A stretch of 61,853 nucleotides of DNA from Gammaproteobacteria bacterium (GCA_030147635.1 JASBUZ010000063.1:1-61853); one strand, 5' to 3'. Positions 36,870 through 48,947 are shown, numbered from the stretch's first letter. The notes: a model not told the origin generated them from the sequence alone. Translations and numbers: made by a program.

Positions 36870-37826
36870 TCATATTCCTTCAAGACTAAGAATTTTTTCG
36901 AGACTGTCAGGTGAGTTGACGCTCATTGCCGAAATATTTCTATCAATTCGTTTTACGAGCCCTGCCAGCACATTACCAGGCCCACATTCGATGATTTGTT
37001 CAACGCCTGATTGCTTCATGGCTTGAATGGTTTCAACCCAGCGTACAGGGCTATAAAGTTGCTTAGCGAGGAGCTGGCGCATGGTGTCAGGTTCGTTATG
37101 CGTGCTTAAATCGACATTACTAATGACAGTGCGACAAGGGACTTGGATTGGGGTATCATTCAGCACCTCTGTGAATTTTTCTGCTGCTTCAGAGAGCAGT
37201 GCACAATGGCATGGCACACTAACAGGAATTTCCATCGCAAGTCTTGCGCCCTTTTCTTCGGCTGCTGTCATCGCTTGTTTGACAGCCTCAGTGTGTCCTG
37301 CAATAACAACCTGGCCAATGGCATTGTAATTGGCTGGGGTCACTTGAGTCGCATGAGTTGATACATGCTGGCATATTGTTTGTACGTCTTCGTCACTTAA
37401 TCCAACTATGGCTGCCATAGCCCCTTTACCTAAGGGTACGTTTTCTTGCATTAAGCGGCCACGTGCTTGAACCAGTTTGGCAGCATCAGTGAGCTCAATC
37501 GCATTGGCACAAACGAGGGCTGAGTACTCTCCTAAGCTATGGCCTGCTGAAATACGAGCATCTAAGCCATGGTGCTCAAGAATATGATATACAGCAACGT
37601 CTGCTGTGAGCATAGCAACTTGCGTGTACTCAGTTTGATTGAGTTGGTCTGCAGGGCCTGATTGAGTAAGACTCCAAAGGTCGTAGCCTAATGTATCCGA
37701 AACAGAAGTAAACGTGTCCTGAACCAGAGGGTATTTAGCACACAGCTCACTTAACATCCCTATTTTTTGCGAGCCCTGGCCAGGAAAGACAAAAGCACGC
37801 TTAGAAACATCCGTTTTACCGGTCAT
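36870..37826 (-). CDS. fabD: Malonyl-CoA:ACP transacylase
   Basis: FabD loads malonyl units onto ACP. The 318-residue protein has FPGQGSQ at the N-terminus, the nucleophile Ser in [10 protein letters not shown], and the catalytic His in VPCHCALL. It overlaps plsX by 4 bases (ATGA). In most gammaproteobacteria fabH would stand between these two genes; here they are directly coupled. Confidence 0.97.
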   Translation of the reverse strand: MTGKTDVSKRAFVFPGQGSQKIGMLSELCAKYPLVQDTFTSVSDTLGYDLWSLTQSGPADQLNQTEYTQVAMLTADVAVYHILEHHGLDARISAGHSLGEYSALVCANAIELTDAAKLVQARGRLMQENVPLGKGAMAAIVGLSDEDVQTICQHVSTHATQVTPANYNAIGQVVIAGHTEAVKQAMTAAEEKGARLAMEIPVSVPCHCALLSEAAEKFTEVLNDTPIQVPCRTVISNVDLSTHNEPDTMRQLLAKQLYSPVRWVETIQAMKQSGVEQIIECGPGNVLAGLVKRIDRNISAMSVNSPDSLEKILSLEGI

Positions 37827-38851
37827 AAAGCAACCCCTTGTTCTATAAAGCTTGACATTTGGTCGTGCACTAAATCGACCACACGGTTTTCAACTTGGAG
37901 TGCCGCTTGGTTTAATGCAAACTCAAAAGCAGTTTCTGTGGCACCTCCGTGGCTTTTCACCACGATACCATTGAGCCCAATTAAACTTGCACCATTGAAG
38001 CGCGCTGGGTCCATACGTTTCTTGAGCTGGGTTAAGATGGGGCGAGCTAACACACTAACGAACTTGGTCCAGAGGTTTTGAGAGAAAGCGTCTTTGAGCA
38101 CTGAGGTAATCAAGGCATATATGCCTTCGCTTGATTTAAGCGCGACATTTCCGACAAACCCGTCACAAACGATTAGGTCTGCTTTGCCGGTGTAGAAGTC
38201 ATTCCCTTCCACGTAGCCGATGTAATTCATGACGTCACAATCAGCAAGTATTTGGGCGGTGCGTTTGACCTGGTCATTGCCTTTGATTTCTTCAACGCCG
38301 ACGTTTAAAACAGCAATGTTTGGCTTATCTTTGTGATCAACCGCCTTGATGAGCGCTGAACCCATAACGGCAAACTGAAAGAGATGTTCCGCACAGGAGT
38401 CTACATTAGCACCTAAGTCGATGACTCGGGTTCTGGAGTACTTGGTCGGCATCTCTGCAATAATGGCGGGCCTATCAATCCCTGGCAGCGTTTTAAGCAC
38501 GAAGCGAGCCGTTGCCATGAGTGCACCGGTATTCCCAGCACTGACACACGCTTCGGCTTTGCCTTCTTTAACCAAATCAATCGCGACACGCATGGAAGAG
38601 TTTTTCTTCTTCCTGAGTGCGTGAGAAGGCAGCTCATCCATATCCACGACTTCAGAGGCATGGACTACTGTGAACTGCTTATTCTTGCTCATACCATGCT
38701 GCTTAAGGCGCGCATGAATTTGAGTTTCATCGCCAACTAACAGCAAATGCAAGTCGGCATTTTTTTTAACAGCGGCAACACAAGCGGGAATCGTGACACT
38801 TAGGCCATGATCGCCACCCATTGCATCAACTGAAACCGTTATGCTGTTCAA
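37823..38851 (-). CDS. plsX: Phosphate acyltransferase PlsX
   Basis: PlsX makes acyl-phosphate from acyl-ACP, feeding PlsY in phospholipid synthesis. The 342-residue protein has the N-terminal signature [38 protein letters not shown] and [13 protein letters not shown]. It is peripheral to the membrane. It follows rpmF by 6 bases and overlaps fabD by 4, so translation is coupled through the cluster. Confidence 0.97.
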   Translation of the reverse strand: MNSITVSVDAMGGDHGLSVTIPACVAAVKKNADLHLLLVGDETQIHARLKQHGMSKNKQFTVVHASEVVDMDELPSHALRKKKNSSMRVAIDLVKEGKAEACVSAGNTGALMATARFVLKTLPGIDRPAIIAEMPTKYSRTRVIDLGANVDSCAEHLFQFAVMGSALIKAVDHKDKPNIAVLNVGVEEIKGNDQVKRTAQILADCDVMNYIGYVEGNDFYTGKADLIVCDGFVGNVALKSSEGIYALITSVLKDAFSQNLWTKFVSVLARPILTQLKKRMDPARFNGASLIGLNGIVVKSHGGATETAFEFALNQAALQVENRVVDLVHDQMSSFIEQGVAL

Positions 38852-38857
38852 GCTAAC

Positions 38858-39058
38858 TTACTCGTCGTCTTCGTACATGGTTTCGTTAACTAAAACACGA
38901 CGCTCACCACGACAGTCATAACCATCTGGGGTGATGTGGTGACGTAAGTGTGCTTCACCTGTCATTGCATTAATAGACAGAGTAGGTTGTTGTAACTTAT
39001 CGTGAACACGACGCTTACCACGTGTTGAACGTGTTCTTCTATTTTGTTGAACTGCCAT
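38858..39058 (-). CDS. rpmF: 50S ribosomal protein L32
   Basis: This small basic ribosomal protein has 66 residues. [17 protein letters not shown] matches the L32 N-terminus, so the ATG at 39058 is chosen; the 27 residues of open frame before it have no L32 similarity. The zinc-cysteine pairs found in many L32 proteins are reduced here to a single Cys, as in the zinc-free form. It heads the fatty-acid cluster and is divergent from mnmA. Confidence 0.96.
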   Translation of the reverse strand: MAVQQNRRTRSTRGKRRVHDKLQQPTLSINAMTGEAHLRHHITPDGYDCRGERRVLVNETMYEDDE

Positions 39059-39200
39059 TGCATTACTCCTAACCAATTTGTTTTCATTGGGGGGCAATTC
39101 TACCGATTTTTTTTGTGTAATCCAAGCGTTGTGACACATAACTTCCCGTTTTTATGGAAAATTTGTTAAAATATGGCTTTTAGGCAGTTCGAAAGCTTTT

Positions 39201-40280
39201 ATGACAAAGAAGATAATTGTTGGAATGTCAGGCGGTGTTGACTCATCGGTTGCAGCATACTTACTCCAAAAACAAGGCTTTGAAGTAGAAGGCTTGTTCA
39301 TGAAAAACTGGGAGCATGATGATAAGCCTGGTTTTTGTGCGGCCGCAAAAGACTTGGCGGATGCCGAAGCTGTGTGTGATACATTGGATATTCCTCTACA
39401 TCAAGTCAACTTCTCAGAAACTTATTGGAATCAAGTGTTTGAGCATGTATTATCTGAGTATGAGCGTGGCAGAACGCCTAATCCTGATGTGTTATGCAAT
39501 AAAGAAATTAAATTTAAATGCTTTTTAAAACATGCGCTTGACTTAGGTGCTGATGCCATTGCCACCGGCCATTACGCCCGAGTTGATGACCAACATAGGC
39601 TTTGTAAACCAAAAGACCGAGATAAAGACCAAACGTACTTTCTGCATGCTATTCAGCCGGAAGTTTTAAAACAAGTATATTTCCCGATTGGTGACTATCT
39701 AAAACCACAAATTCGTGAAATTGCTAAAGGACTCAACTTACAAACACATGCTAAAAAAGATTCAACTGGTTTATGTTTTATTGGCGAGCGGCCATTCAAA
39801 GAGTTTTTAAATGAATTTATGCTGGCAACGCCTGGACCAATACACAGTACAACGGGGGATGTGCTAGGACAGCATGATGGACTGATGTTTTATACCATTG
39901 GTCAGCGCCAAGGCTTAAATATTGGGGGGGTTAGAAATACGATAGATGCGCCCTGGTATGTAGTGGATAAACAATTAGAAGATAATATATTAGTGGTTGC
40001 TCAAGGCAGTGAACACCCAATGTTGTATGCCAATGGCTTATTATGTGGGCCTATTCATTGGTTAGAGCCACAGCAAGAAGCAGATTTTCCTAAAACCTGT
40101 TTTGCCAAAACACGCTACAGACAGGCCGAACAAGCCTGTATGATTTCGCCAAAAGCAGATAATGGTCATGTCATTATGTTTTCAAGCCCACAACGTGCAA
40201 TTACAGTTGGGCAATACATTGTGTTTTATGATAAAAACGTTTGTTTAGGTGGCGCTATAATTGAGGATGTGATTCGATGA
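39201..40280 (+). CDS. mnmA: tRNA-specific 2-thiouridylase MnmA
   Basis: MnmA thiolates U34 of tRNA-Glu/Gln/Lys using persulfide sulfur and ATP. The 359-residue protein has the PP-loop [11 protein letters not shown], the first catalytic Cys in [11 protein letters not shown] and the second in [11 protein letters not shown]. These are all the expected elements. It overlaps erpA by 4 bases, linking a sulfur-transfer enzyme with an iron-sulfur carrier. Confidence 0.97.
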   Translation: MTKKIIVGMSGGVDSSVAAYLLQKQGFEVEGLFMKNWEHDDKPGFCAAAKDLADAEAVCDTLDIPLHQVNFSETYWNQVFEHVLSEYERGRTPNPDVLCNKEIKFKCFLKHALDLGADAIATGHYARVDDQHRLCKPKDRDKDQTYFLHAIQPEVLKQVYFPIGDYLKPQIREIAKGLNLQTHAKKDSTGLCFIGERPFKEFLNEFMLATPGPIHSTTGDVLGQHDGLMFYTIGQRQGLNIGGVRNTIDAPWYVVDKQLEDNILVVAQGSEHPMLYANGLLCGPIHWLEPQQEADFPKTCFAKTRYRQAEQACMISPKADNGHVIMFSSPQRAITVGQYIVFYDKNVCLGGAIIEDVIR

Positions 40281-40648
40281 GTATGAACGTGAAATTTTCT
40301 GTCAGTGCGGCAGATAAAGTGTTTGAGCTGATGCAAGAAGAAAACGATCTGGAGCTAAAACTACGAATTTATGTTACAGGTGGCGGATGTTCTGGATTTC
40401 AATATGGCTTTACTTTCGATAAAGAGCAAGCTTTTGATGACACCGTGATTAAGCAGCAGTGCACCAGTAGTGATACCGAAGTGAAGCTTTTAATTGATTC
40501 GATGAGTATTCAGTATCTTAAAGAGGCTGAAATCGATTATGTGAAAGAAATTCAAGGCGAACGCTTTGTGATTCGAAACCCCAATGCTAAAACGACGTGC
40601 GGTTGTGGCTCGTCGTTTAGCGTTGAAGATGAGGATGATGACGATTAA
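40277..40648 (+). CDS. erpA: Iron-sulfur cluster insertion protein, ErpA type
   Basis: This A-type carrier inserts Fe-S clusters into target enzymes. It has 123 residues with the three conserved cysteines, one in [11 protein letters not shown] and two in TTCGCGSSF. The ErpA assignment rests on these motifs and the short sequence; IscA and SufA are alternatives. An acidic tail of aspartates closes the protein. It is translationally coupled to mnmA and converges on map with a 4-base overlap. Confidence 0.88.
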   Translation: MSMNVKFSVSAADKVFELMQEENDLELKLRIYVTGGGCSGFQYGFTFDKEQAFDDTVIKQQCTSSDTEVKLLIDSMSIQYLKEAEIDYVKEIQGERFVIRNPNAKTTCGCGSSFSVEDEDDDD

Positions 40649-41436
40649 ACCATCTTCCCGAGGGTGTCTTGCTCTTCTTCGCGCAGAGTAAGCACTTCAA
40701 CTCCTGTGGGGGTTACCAGAAGCGTATGCTCCCACTGTGCTGAGAGCTTTTTATCTTTGGTAATTGCTATTCGCCAGCCATCCCGTTCCAGATGTTTTAG
40801 CTCAGCTTTACCTTGATTAATCATAGGCTCAATGGTAAAGGTCATGCCTGCTTCAAGCACATCTCCTTCCCCAGGATTGCCATAGTGCACTACTTGTGGG
40901 TCTTCATGCATTTTTTGGCCAATTCCATGTCCGCAGTATTCCCGCACCACAGAGTAGCCGTTTTTATTGGCAAGGGTTTGTATGGTATGTCCAATATCAC
41001 CAATGGTGCAGCCTGGCTTTACAATGGCAATACCGGCATAGAGGCACTCTTGAGTAACATCAACGAGTCGTTTTGCGAAAGGCAGTACTTCACCAATACA
41101 AAACATTTTACTGCTGTCTCCATAAAAGCCATCATGAATGACGGTGATATCAACATTTACGATATCGCCTTTTTTCAAGACTTGCTTATCAGATGGCATC
41201 CCATGGCATACCACATGATTAATTGAGGTGTTGACTGAGTATGGGTAGCCATACTGGCCCTTACTCCCTGGAATCGCACCTAGGGTATTTCGAATGTAAT
41301 CTTCACAGAATTGGTCGACTTCCATCGTCGTCATGCCGGGTTTGATAACCTCGCCTAATGCCTCTAAGACCTGGGCAGTTAAGCGGCCAGCAGTCCGCAT
41401 TTTTTCGATTTGTTCTGGTGTTTTGATAGAAATCAT
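40645..41436 (-). CDS. map: Type I methionine aminopeptidase
   Basis: Map removes the initiator methionine from nascent proteins. The 263-residue protein contains the five metal ligands of the family: Asp in NVDITV, Asp in GDSSKMF, His in CGHGIG, Glu in TIEPMI and Glu in WEHTLL. Short type I form without insert. It is monocistronic, convergent with erpA; a 74-base gap separates it from the L,D-transpeptidase gene upstream. Confidence 0.97.
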   Translation of the reverse strand: MISIKTPEQIEKMRTAGRLTAQVLEALGEVIKPGMTTMEVDQFCEDYIRNTLGAIPGSKGQYGYPYSVNTSINHVVCHGMPSDKQVLKKGDIVNVDITVIHDGFYGDSSKMFCIGEVLPFAKRLVDVTQECLYAGIAIVKPGCTIGDIGHTIQTLANKNGYSVVREYCGHGIGQKMHEDPQVVHYGNPGEGDVLEAGMTFTIEPMINQGKAELKHLERDGWRIAITKDKKLSAQWEHTLLVTPTGVEVLTLREEEQDTLGKMV

Positions 41437-41509
41437 AGTGGGTATACTTTTAAGCTAGTTAATATACATTGCCGCATATACTAGCATAAAAGTACACAAT
41501 CGCTGCAAT

Positions 41510-42040
41510 TTAGTATGATTTTACAATCACTTTTGTACCAATGCGGATAAAATTTCGGTGTAGCCATCTTGCAGAACTTGGGGTGACCCGTATACAACCA
41601 TGACTTGCATTGTAGTTTGGCACATCTGGTGAGCCGTGAATTGCATAATATTTACTAAAAAACATGCAATATGGCATAGGTGCTCCACCCCGACCAACGG
41701 GATAGCGGCTAGAGCGACAGCTTGCACCCCGTTTACTGATAATACGGAAAGTCCCTGTTGGTGTTCGACAGGCCCGTCGCACGTCTTTACAGTAATGACG
41801 GCCACCCGAAGCACGTCCGCTACGAACGACTTTCCCATTATCATTAATCGCTTTCCATCTATGCGTGCGAGGATTAAACACGAAGGTATTGGCAAGTTGC
41901 ATCATCGGCTGTGCTTGTGTCGCTGGAGGCAACTGCAGACTAGATGCTGCATGTGATGGTAACGGGGCCAAAAACAGTGCTGCCCCAAACCCAAGAGCTG
42001 TAAGCAGAGGGGTTTTATTGATACTTATATTTGCTTCCAT
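41510..42040 (-). CDS. Periplasmic L,D-transpeptidase (YkuD domain)
   Basis: YkuD-domain enzymes form 3-3 peptidoglycan cross-links or anchor proteins to the wall. The 176-residue protein has a signal peptide ending near APLPSHA (about residue 32) and the catalytic motif HG-x13-SHGCIRV, with Cys near 149. I chose the ATG at 42040 because AAGGA lies upstream and the signal peptide starts there. It is short, with no peptidoglycan-binding module. Several extra cysteines (CKDVRRAC) may form a disulfide in the periplasm. Confidence 0.93.
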   Translation of the reverse strand: MEANISINKTPLLTALGFGAALFLAPLPSHAASSLQLPPATQAQPMMQLANTFVFNPRTHRWKAINDNGKVVRSGRASGGRHYCKDVRRACRTPTGTFRIISKRGASCRSSRYPVGRGGAPMPYCMFFSKYYAIHGSPDVPNYNASHGCIRVTPSSARWLHRNFIRIGTKVIVKSY

Positions 42041-42146
42041 GATGAATTCCTTAAACAACAATGGACTTCATGTTTAAGTGTAGTGCAAAAATTGTTCAAT
42101 TCAAGGGGCGTGTGCTATGCTGTGTTGTAGCAACTAAGGATCGAAC

Positions 42147-42584
42147 TCAGGGTATTCTTCGTTTTTGGAAAAACTGGCTCAGCAGCGCTGCACACTCTAC
42201 TTGCATAAGCCCTTCGTCCATTTGAATATGACTCAATAAATTATACACTGAGCCGGTAGCCCCGGCTTTAATATCTCGGGTTGCAAAGACTAAGCGTTTG
42301 ACACGCGCATGTAGCAAAGCACCGGCACACATCGCACAGGGCTCAAGCGTAACATAAAGTGTGGTGTTTGAAAGCCGGTGGTTATGGATATGTTTTGCTG
42401 CCTCTCGAATAGCAACAACTTCGGCATGTGCGGTCGGGTCGTTTTGGGTAATGGTTTTATTGAAGCCTTGCCCTAGCAACTCACCATCTTCTGACACTAA
42501 TACAGCGCCAACCGGGACTTCCCCTGCTTTTTCAGCTTCTAGTGCCAGTTGATAGGCGTGTTGCATCCAGTCTAGCTCGTTCAT
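42147..42584 (-). CDS. tadA: tRNA-specific adenosine deaminase TadA
   Basis: TadA converts A34 to inosine in tRNA-Arg, an essential wobble modification. The 145-residue zinc deaminase has [10 protein letters not shown] (His ligand and catalytic Glu) and [13 protein letters not shown] (two Cys ligands). I prefer the ATG at 42584, which overlaps the guaA stop as ATGA, over the in-frame start two codons upstream. It is the last gene of guaB-guaA-tadA. Confidence 0.95.
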   Translation of the reverse strand: MNELDWMQHAYQLALEAEKAGEVPVGAVLVSEDGELLGQGFNKTITQNDPTAHAEVVAIREAAKHIHNHRLSNTTLYVTLEPCAMCAGALLHARVKRLVFATRDIKAGATGSVYNLLSHIQMDEGLMQVECAALLSQFFQKRRIP

Positions 42585-44158
42585 TCCCACTCAATGGTTG
42601 CCGGTGGTTTACCCGAAATATCATACGTTACACGAGAGATACCAGGGACTTCGTTGATAATTTTGTGAGACACTTTATCTAAAAACTCCCACGGAAGCTT
42701 TGCCCAGTGTGCTGTCATAAAATCTTGGGTTTGCACGGCTCTTAAGCAGACAACCGGGTCGTATCTACGTCCGTCCCCCATTACACCGACACTTTTAACT
42801 GGCAAAAATACGGCAAAAGCTTGGCTCACTGCGCGGTATAAGTCGGCCTCTTTTAGAGCCTGAATAAAAATGGCATCTGCTTTGCGTAGAAGCTCAGCGT
42901 ATTCGGCCTTGACTTCCCCTAAAATACGCACAGCAAGGCCTGGCCCTGGAAATGGATGTTGATATATACGTGAATCTGGAAGGCCTAAGGCTTGACCCAA
43001 GACGCGTACTTCATCTTTAAATAAAGCACGCAGAGGCTCTAATAATTTGAATGGCAAGTTTTCGGGTAAGCCGCCAACGTTATGATGAGACTTAATGAGC
43101 TCAGCGTTTGATTGCCCTTGTACACCTGCAGACTCAATCACATCAGGATAAATGGTGCCTTGAGCTAGCCAAGAAATGTTCGGGATATTGAGAGCGGTTT
43201 CTTCAAACACTTCAATGAACAGCTTACCAATGATTTTTCGCTTTTCTTCAGGGCAGTCTTTGCCTTCTAGCGCTTTTAAAAACTTTGCGCTGGCATTCAC
43301 TTTGGTGAAGTTCATGCCTTGTTGTTCAGAGAACAATTTTTCAACGGTTTCTGCTTCATTGAGACGCAGCAAGCCGGTATCTACAAACACCGCATGGAGC
43401 TGTTTACCAATCGCTTTATGTAATAAGGCTGCAACCACAGAGGAATCAACGCCGCCAGATAGTGCGAGTAATACGTGTTCATCCCCTACGGTTTCTTGAA
43501 TGTTTTCAATACTTTCATCCAAAATATGCTTGGTGGTCCAGCTCGGTGTTGCATGACAAACATCAAGCACAAAGCTTTTTAAAATCTCGACCCCTTTGGG
43601 AGTGTGGGTGACTTCTGGGTGGAATTGCAGGCCATACCAGTGTTTTTCAGGGTTTGCCATAATTGCAATGGGAATATCACGGGTTTTGGCAAGGCATTGA
43701 AAGCCATTGGGTAAGGTGGTGACATGGTCGCCGTGGCTCATCCAAACATCAAGCAGTGCTTCGCCTGTTGCTGATTGCTTATCAAAAATATGACTTAAAA
43801 AAGCATCGGTTGGATGAATGGTGATTTCAGCATAACCAAATTCACGAACTTGAGATGTTTCAACTTTTCCACCAAGCTGATGTGCGAGTGCTTGCATACC
43901 GTAGCAAATGCCAAGAATGGGTAAATTCGTATTAAGCACCCAGTCGGGAATACGTGGGCTGTTCGCCTCTAAGACACTACTTGGGCCACCGGATAAAATA
44001 ATTCCGCACCAGGTATGGTTTTCCAGAATGTCTTGACCTACGCCATAGGGATAAATTTCACAGTACACATCCATTTCACGAATGCGTCTGGCAATCAACT
44101 GTGTGTATTGCGAGCCAAAATCTAAGATTAAAATACTAGGGTCTGTATGTGTTTTCAT
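42581..44158 (-). CDS. guaA: GMP synthase (glutamine-hydrolysing)
   Basis: GuaA aminates XMP to GMP. The 525-residue protein has an N-terminal class I glutamine amidotransferase (nucleophile Cys in LGICYGMQ, His in LQFHPEV) and a C-terminal ATP pyrophosphatase with P-loop SGGVDSS and a dimerisation domain ending in IEWE. It lies 6 bases after guaB and overlaps tadA by 4. Confidence 0.98.
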   Translation of the reverse strand: MKTHTDPSILILDFGSQYTQLIARRIREMDVYCEIYPYGVGQDILENHTWCGIILSGGPSSVLEANSPRIPDWVLNTNLPILGICYGMQALAHQLGGKVETSQVREFGYAEITIHPTDAFLSHIFDKQSATGEALLDVWMSHGDHVTTLPNGFQCLAKTRDIPIAIMANPEKHWYGLQFHPEVTHTPKGVEILKSFVLDVCHATPSWTTKHILDESIENIQETVGDEHVLLALSGGVDSSVVAALLHKAIGKQLHAVFVDTGLLRLNEAETVEKLFSEQQGMNFTKVNASAKFLKALEGKDCPEEKRKIIGKLFIEVFEETALNIPNISWLAQGTIYPDVIESAGVQGQSNAELIKSHHNVGGLPENLPFKLLEPLRALFKDEVRVLGQALGLPDSRIYQHPFPGPGLAVRILGEVKAEYAELLRKADAIFIQALKEADLYRAVSQAFAVFLPVKSVGVMGDGRRYDPVVCLRAVQTQDFMTAHWAKLPWEFLDKVSHKIINEVPGISRVTYDISGKPPATIEWE

Positions 44159-44164
44159 AAATCA

Positions 44165-45646
<1,482 letters not shown>

Positions 45647-45713
45647 CTAGGTGAAATTTTTAACCGGACACTGTACAATATTTTTAATATAAAAACAATG
45701 CAGACTAGGCACT

Positions 45714-46418
45714 ATGGAGTGGATAAAACGCTGGGGACTACTGGTTTTTTTGCTGATTTTGCTACTTTTATTTTCCTACTTTGATTTATATCAATATTTT
45801 TCTTTTGAACAGCTAAAATTACATCGTGCAGAACTCATAAGCTGGACTCAAAATAATTTATCTCTTGCGTTACTTACCTTTGCAGGGGTTTATATCCTAG
45901 CGGTTGCAGTATCCATTCCGGGCGCTTGGTTTTTAACGCTTACCTCAGGGTTTTTGTTTGGGCCTTTTATTGGGACAGCTGTGGTTGTGCTCAGTGCAAC
46001 ACTGGGTGCTTTTTGTGTGTATTTGGCAGTGCGATTTGCACTGCGTGATTGGGTGACAGAACAAACCACTAAGTGGCTTAAAAAAATGGAAAAAGGGTTT
46101 CAAGAAGATGCTTTTTCCTATTTGCTTTTCTTACGTTTAGTCCCCCTATTCCCCTTTTGGTTGGTTAACATTGTACCTGCACTGCTCGGGGTATCCGCAC
46201 GGACTTTTGTTTTGGCCACGTTCTTAGGCATTATCCCGGGTTCGTTTGTTTATGTCTTAGTTGGTCATGGCATGGGACATGCTTTTGATGCTAACCAAAC
46301 GCCAAGCCTTGCGATTCTAAAAGATCCCGTTGTACTTTTGCCATTATTGGGGCTTGGTTTACTTGCTTTGGTACCGATGCTTTATCGGAAGTTTAAGAAG
46401 AAAAGCGAAATTATTTAA
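45714..46418 (+). CDS. TVP38/TMEM64-family membrane protein
   Basis: This 234-residue integral membrane protein belongs to the DedA-related TVP38/TMEM64 (SNARE-associated Golgi) family. Five to six membrane segments are visible, and the family core is present: GAWFLTLTSGFLFGPFIGT and FLRLVPLFPFWLVNIVPALLGV. Relatives are implicated in lipid scrambling and transport at the inner membrane; the substrate here is unknown. It is divergent from guaB and stands alone before the thiamine locus. Confidence 0.9.
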   Translation: MEWIKRWGLLVFLLILLLLFSYFDLYQYFSFEQLKLHRAELISWTQNNLSLALLTFAGVYILAVAVSIPGAWFLTLTSGFLFGPFIGTAVVVLSATLGAFCVYLAVRFALRDWVTEQTTKWLKKMEKGFQEDAFSYLLFLRLVPLFPFWLVNIVPALLGVSARTFVLATFLGIIPGSFVYVLVGHGMGHAFDANQTPSLAILKDPVVLLPLLGLGLLALVPMLYRKFKKKSEII

Positions 46419-46590
46419 CTTCTTTTTTTACAAAGGTCTTACCGTTTTGTTCCATCACCTTAACTTGGGCATTGCGTGGAATATTTGACGTTTTTTGATT
46501 GATTTTGAAAACCTCCTTACTGCTTGAGGATTTCACACTGTACTGCCAAGTGAGTTTTTCTTGTGGTGTGAGCTTGCAAGGAGGTTTTGT
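46411..46590 (-). pseudogene. Possible gene remnant without start codon
   Basis: A 59-codon minus-strand frame is bounded by a stop at 46591-46593 and ends with TAA overlapping the TVP38 stop. It has no ATG near its beginning and only an internal GTG. The translation is polar, with KPPCKLTPQEKLTWQYSV and a C-terminal EQNGKTFVKKEVK, and looks protein-like. It may be the tail of a decayed gene; it could also be chance. The rest of the 316-base interval up to thiE holds the promoter and riboswitch listed below. Confidence 0.25.
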
Positions 46591-46618
46591 TTAAAAGTAA
46601 AGCATTTCGTTAATAAAG

Positions 46619-46648
46619 CTTGACCTAGGGGGGATCCGCGATTAAAGT
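46619..46648 (+). promoter_or_regulatory. Candidate promoter of the thiamine operon
   Basis: TTGACC at 46619-46624 and TAAAGT at 46643-46648 are 18 bases apart. The predicted transcript would begin close to 46655, right at the 5' edge of the riboswitch, which supports the assignment. Confidence 0.5.
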
Positions 46649-46654
46649 GTTGCG

Positions 46655-46733
46655 TGAACCAGGGGTGCCTAGAGTTTATCTAGTGCTGAGAAATACCCTT
46701 ATAACCTGCTCTGGGTAATACCTGCGGAGGGAG
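46655..46733 (+). promoter_or_regulatory. TPP riboswitch (THI element)
   Basis: The conserved blocks of the TPP aptamer are present in order: AGGGGTGCC, a variable hairpin (CTAGA-TCTAG), GCTGAGAAATACCCTT, AACCTGCTCTGGGTAATACC and TGCGGAGGGAG. The last block includes the GGAGG ribosome site of thiE, so binding of thiamine pyrophosphate should block translation. It controls thiE and the downstream thiM-thiD-tenA. Confidence 0.93.
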
Positions 46734-46734
46734 T

Positions 46735-47412
46735 GTGATTAAGTTAGACCCTATGCTGTGCTTTGTGACGCACGTCGAAAATTATACCTTGCCTGACTAT
46801 CTTGAGTTGCTTGAGAAAATAGTTGCAGGTGGCGTAACACATGTCCAGTTTCGTGCAAAAACGCTTAGTCGATTTGAAACTTATGTTTGGGCCTATGGCA
46901 TCAAAAAGTTTCTAGATGAAAGAAAAATCCCTCTGATTATCAATGACAATGTCGCGCTTGCTGAAGTAGTCGATGCTTACGGCGTACATCTAGGCCAAAC
47001 GGATGGCTCTCCAGAGGCGGCACGCATGCGACTCGGACCAGACAAATGTATTGGATTATCCATTGAAAGCACGGATGAGCTTCTCGCCGCCAACCAACTC
47101 GATTGTATTGATTATGTCGCAGCGAGCGCTGTTTTTCCAACTCAAACCAAAACCAATTGCAAAAAGATTTGGGGTTTACATGGCCTGAACAAGCTTGTTC
47201 CGCAATCTAAGCACCCAGTCATTGCGATTGGTGGTATTCATACTAACAATATTAAGCGAGTGATGGAGCAAGGCGTTTTAGGCGTGGCAGTCATTAGTGC
47301 TATCCAAGAAGCAGAATCCGTCCAACAAACGACTCAACTTTTAAAGGAGGCTGTAAGCCATGTCGTACCAAGCAGTAAACCAGCTAAAAGCTACGAACCC
47401 TTTAGTTTTTAA
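46735..47412 (+). CDS. thiE: Thiamine-phosphate synthase
   Basis: ThiE joins hydroxymethylpyrimidine pyrophosphate and thiazole phosphate to thiamine phosphate. The 225-residue TIM-barrel protein has QFRAKT, IINDNVALAEVVDAYGVHLGQTD, GLSIES and VIAIGGI. The GTG start at 46735 is 4 bases after GGAGG of the riboswitch; an ATG at 46753 is too far from that site. The C-terminus overlaps thiM by 53 bases, unusually long, suggesting a C-terminal extension. First gene of the operon. Confidence 0.93.
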   Translation: MIKLDPMLCFVTHVENYTLPDYLELLEKIVAGGVTHVQFRAKTLSRFETYVWAYGIKKFLDERKIPLIINDNVALAEVVDAYGVHLGQTDGSPEAARMRLGPDKCIGLSIESTDELLAANQLDCIDYVAASAVFPTQTKTNCKKIWGLHGLNKLVPQSKHPVIAIGGIHTNNIKRVMEQGVLGVAVISAIQEAESVQQTTQLLKEAVSHVVPSSKPAKSYEPFSF

Positions 47413-48130
47413 CTTAACCAACACCGTTTCGGTTGATTTTGTCGCAAACGGCTTATTATCACTCGGTGCTTCTCCTATTATGAGCGAGGCAGCAGAAGAA
47501 GCAGAAGATTTACTAAAAATCTCTCAAGCTTTGGTGGTGAACTTAGGAACTTTGAATCCAGAGTTTATCAAGCGCGTCAAAGTAGCTTGTGCTTATGCCA
47601 ACAGCCTGAATGTACCAATTATTTTGGATCCAGTTGGTGCTGGTGCTTCAGCGTATCGTACAAAAACTGCAGCAGAACTTTTGAATAACTACCAAATCGC
47701 ACTTGTGCGCGGTAACGGCAGTGAGATTATGGCGCTTTCAGGTGAAGCACAGCAAACCAAAGGCGTTGATAGCTTGGCTGAAAGCTTAGATGCTGAGCGT
47801 GCGGCAGTTGCACTCTCTAGCGCATATCAATGTGTAGTTACTGTAAGTGGTGCGACTGACGTGATTGTTTCGGGCGGTGATGTCACCCATATCACAGGAG
47901 GCTCTCCTATGATGCCGAGAGTGGTTGGCACGGGTTGCTTGTTTACTGCAGTCATTGGTGCTTTCTGCGCAGCAAATCCTGAAAATATGTATCAAGCAGC
48001 GCAAGATGCTACGGCTTATTACGGTGCGTGTGGTGTTGCTGCTGCAGAGAAAGCTGTAGGTCCCGGTAGCTTTAAAGCACACTTTTTAGATGCTTTGGCT
48101 AGTGTCGCTATTGGAGTCACAAATGCCTGA
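47360..48130 (+). CDS. thiM: Hydroxyethylthiazole kinase
   Basis: ThiM phosphorylates the thiazole alcohol salvaged from thiamine breakdown. The 256-residue protein has NLTNTVSVDFVANGLLSLGASPIMS at the N-terminus in family position, PVGAGASAYRT and the catalytic GTGCLFTAVIGAF. GGAGG precedes its ATG, inside the end of thiE. The presence of this kinase marks a salvage pathway for the thiazole half. It overlaps thiD by 8 bases. Confidence 0.96.
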   Translation: MSYQAVNQLKATNPLVFNLTNTVSVDFVANGLLSLGASPIMSEAAEEAEDLLKISQALVVNLGTLNPEFIKRVKVACAYANSLNVPIILDPVGAGASAYRTKTAAELLNNYQIALVRGNGSEIMALSGEAQQTKGVDSLAESLDAERAAVALSSAYQCVVTVSGATDVIVSGGDVTHITGGSPMMPRVVGTGCLFTAVIGAFCAANPENMYQAAQDATAYYGACGVAAAEKAVGPGSFKAHFLDALASVAIGVTNA

Positions 48131-48947
48131 AGCAAAACTATTACCCGCAGTACTGAGTATTGCGGGCTCTGATTCATCAGGTGGCGCTGGGATTCAGGCA
48201 GATATTAAGGCCACTTCTGCAACGGGTGCATATGCAGCCTCTGTGATTACCGCCTTAACCGCACAAAATACCGAAGGTGTGCAAGCGATAGAGGCAGTGT
48301 CGCCTGAATTTATTACTCAGCAAATTGATGCGGTTTGTACTGACTTAGATGTGAAAGCCATCAAGCTTGGTATGTTACACACTAAAGAAATTATTACGCG
48401 TGTGAAAGATGCCTTGACTCGTTATCAACTTCCTTATGTGGTGCTTGATCCGGTGATGGTATCCAAGAATGGTAGCCCCCTACTTGCTGATGAACTAGTC
48501 GATTTTTTGAAAGAAGAACTATTTGCTTTGGCAACAGTCATTACGCCAAATGTACCGGAAGCTGAGAAAATTGTAGGTCACAGCATCCAAAACTTGGAAG
48601 AAATGGAAGCCGCAGCGCATGAGATAGCGGACAAATACCAAGTGAGTGTATTACTAAAAGGAGGACATCTAAATTCACCAACTGCGCAAGACGTTTTATG
48701 TGAAGCGGGTGAGCTCACCTATTTTGAGCTGCCACGAGTCGATACTAAAAACACGCATGGTACTGGGTGTACTTTGTCAGCGGCTATCGCCTCTTATTTA
48801 GCACAAGGCTACCCTTTAAAAGAAGCGGTGATGCAAGCAAAACAATATTTATTTAATGCTATTTTAGCGGGTAGTGAGTATGCACTTGGCAAAGGATGTG
48901 GCCCGGTGAGTCATTTTTATTTTTTGGAGTTAGGGCAAGTATGCTAG
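48123..48947 (+). CDS. thiD: Hydroxymethylpyrimidine/phosphomethylpyrimidine kinase
   Basis: ThiD phosphorylates HMP twice to the pyrophosphate used by ThiE. The 274-residue ribokinase-type protein has IAGSDSSGGAGIQADIKA at its N-terminus, LDPVMVSKNG, ITPNVPEAE and the catalytic NTHGTGCTLSAAIA. The ATG at 48123 is chosen because it overlaps the thiM stop; an earlier in-frame start would extend into thiM. It overlaps tenA by 7 bases. Confidence 0.96.
   Translation: MPEAKLLPAVLSIAGSDSSGGAGIQADIKATSATGAYAASVITALTAQNTEGVQAIEAVSPEFITQQIDAVCTDLDVKAIKLGMLHTKEIITRVKDALTRYQLPYVVLDPVMVSKNGSPLLADELVDFLKEELFALATVITPNVPEAEKIVGHSIQNLEEMEAAAHEIADKYQVSVLLKGGHLNSPTAQDVLCEAGELTYFELPRVDTKNTHGTGCTLSAAIASYLAQGYPLKEAVMQAKQYLFNAILAGSEYALGKGCGPVSHFYFLELGQVC

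Noticed and set aside
38860-39139. Longer L32 start at 39139
   Set aside because: The extra N-terminus is unlike L32 and the family N-terminus begins at the ATG at 39058.
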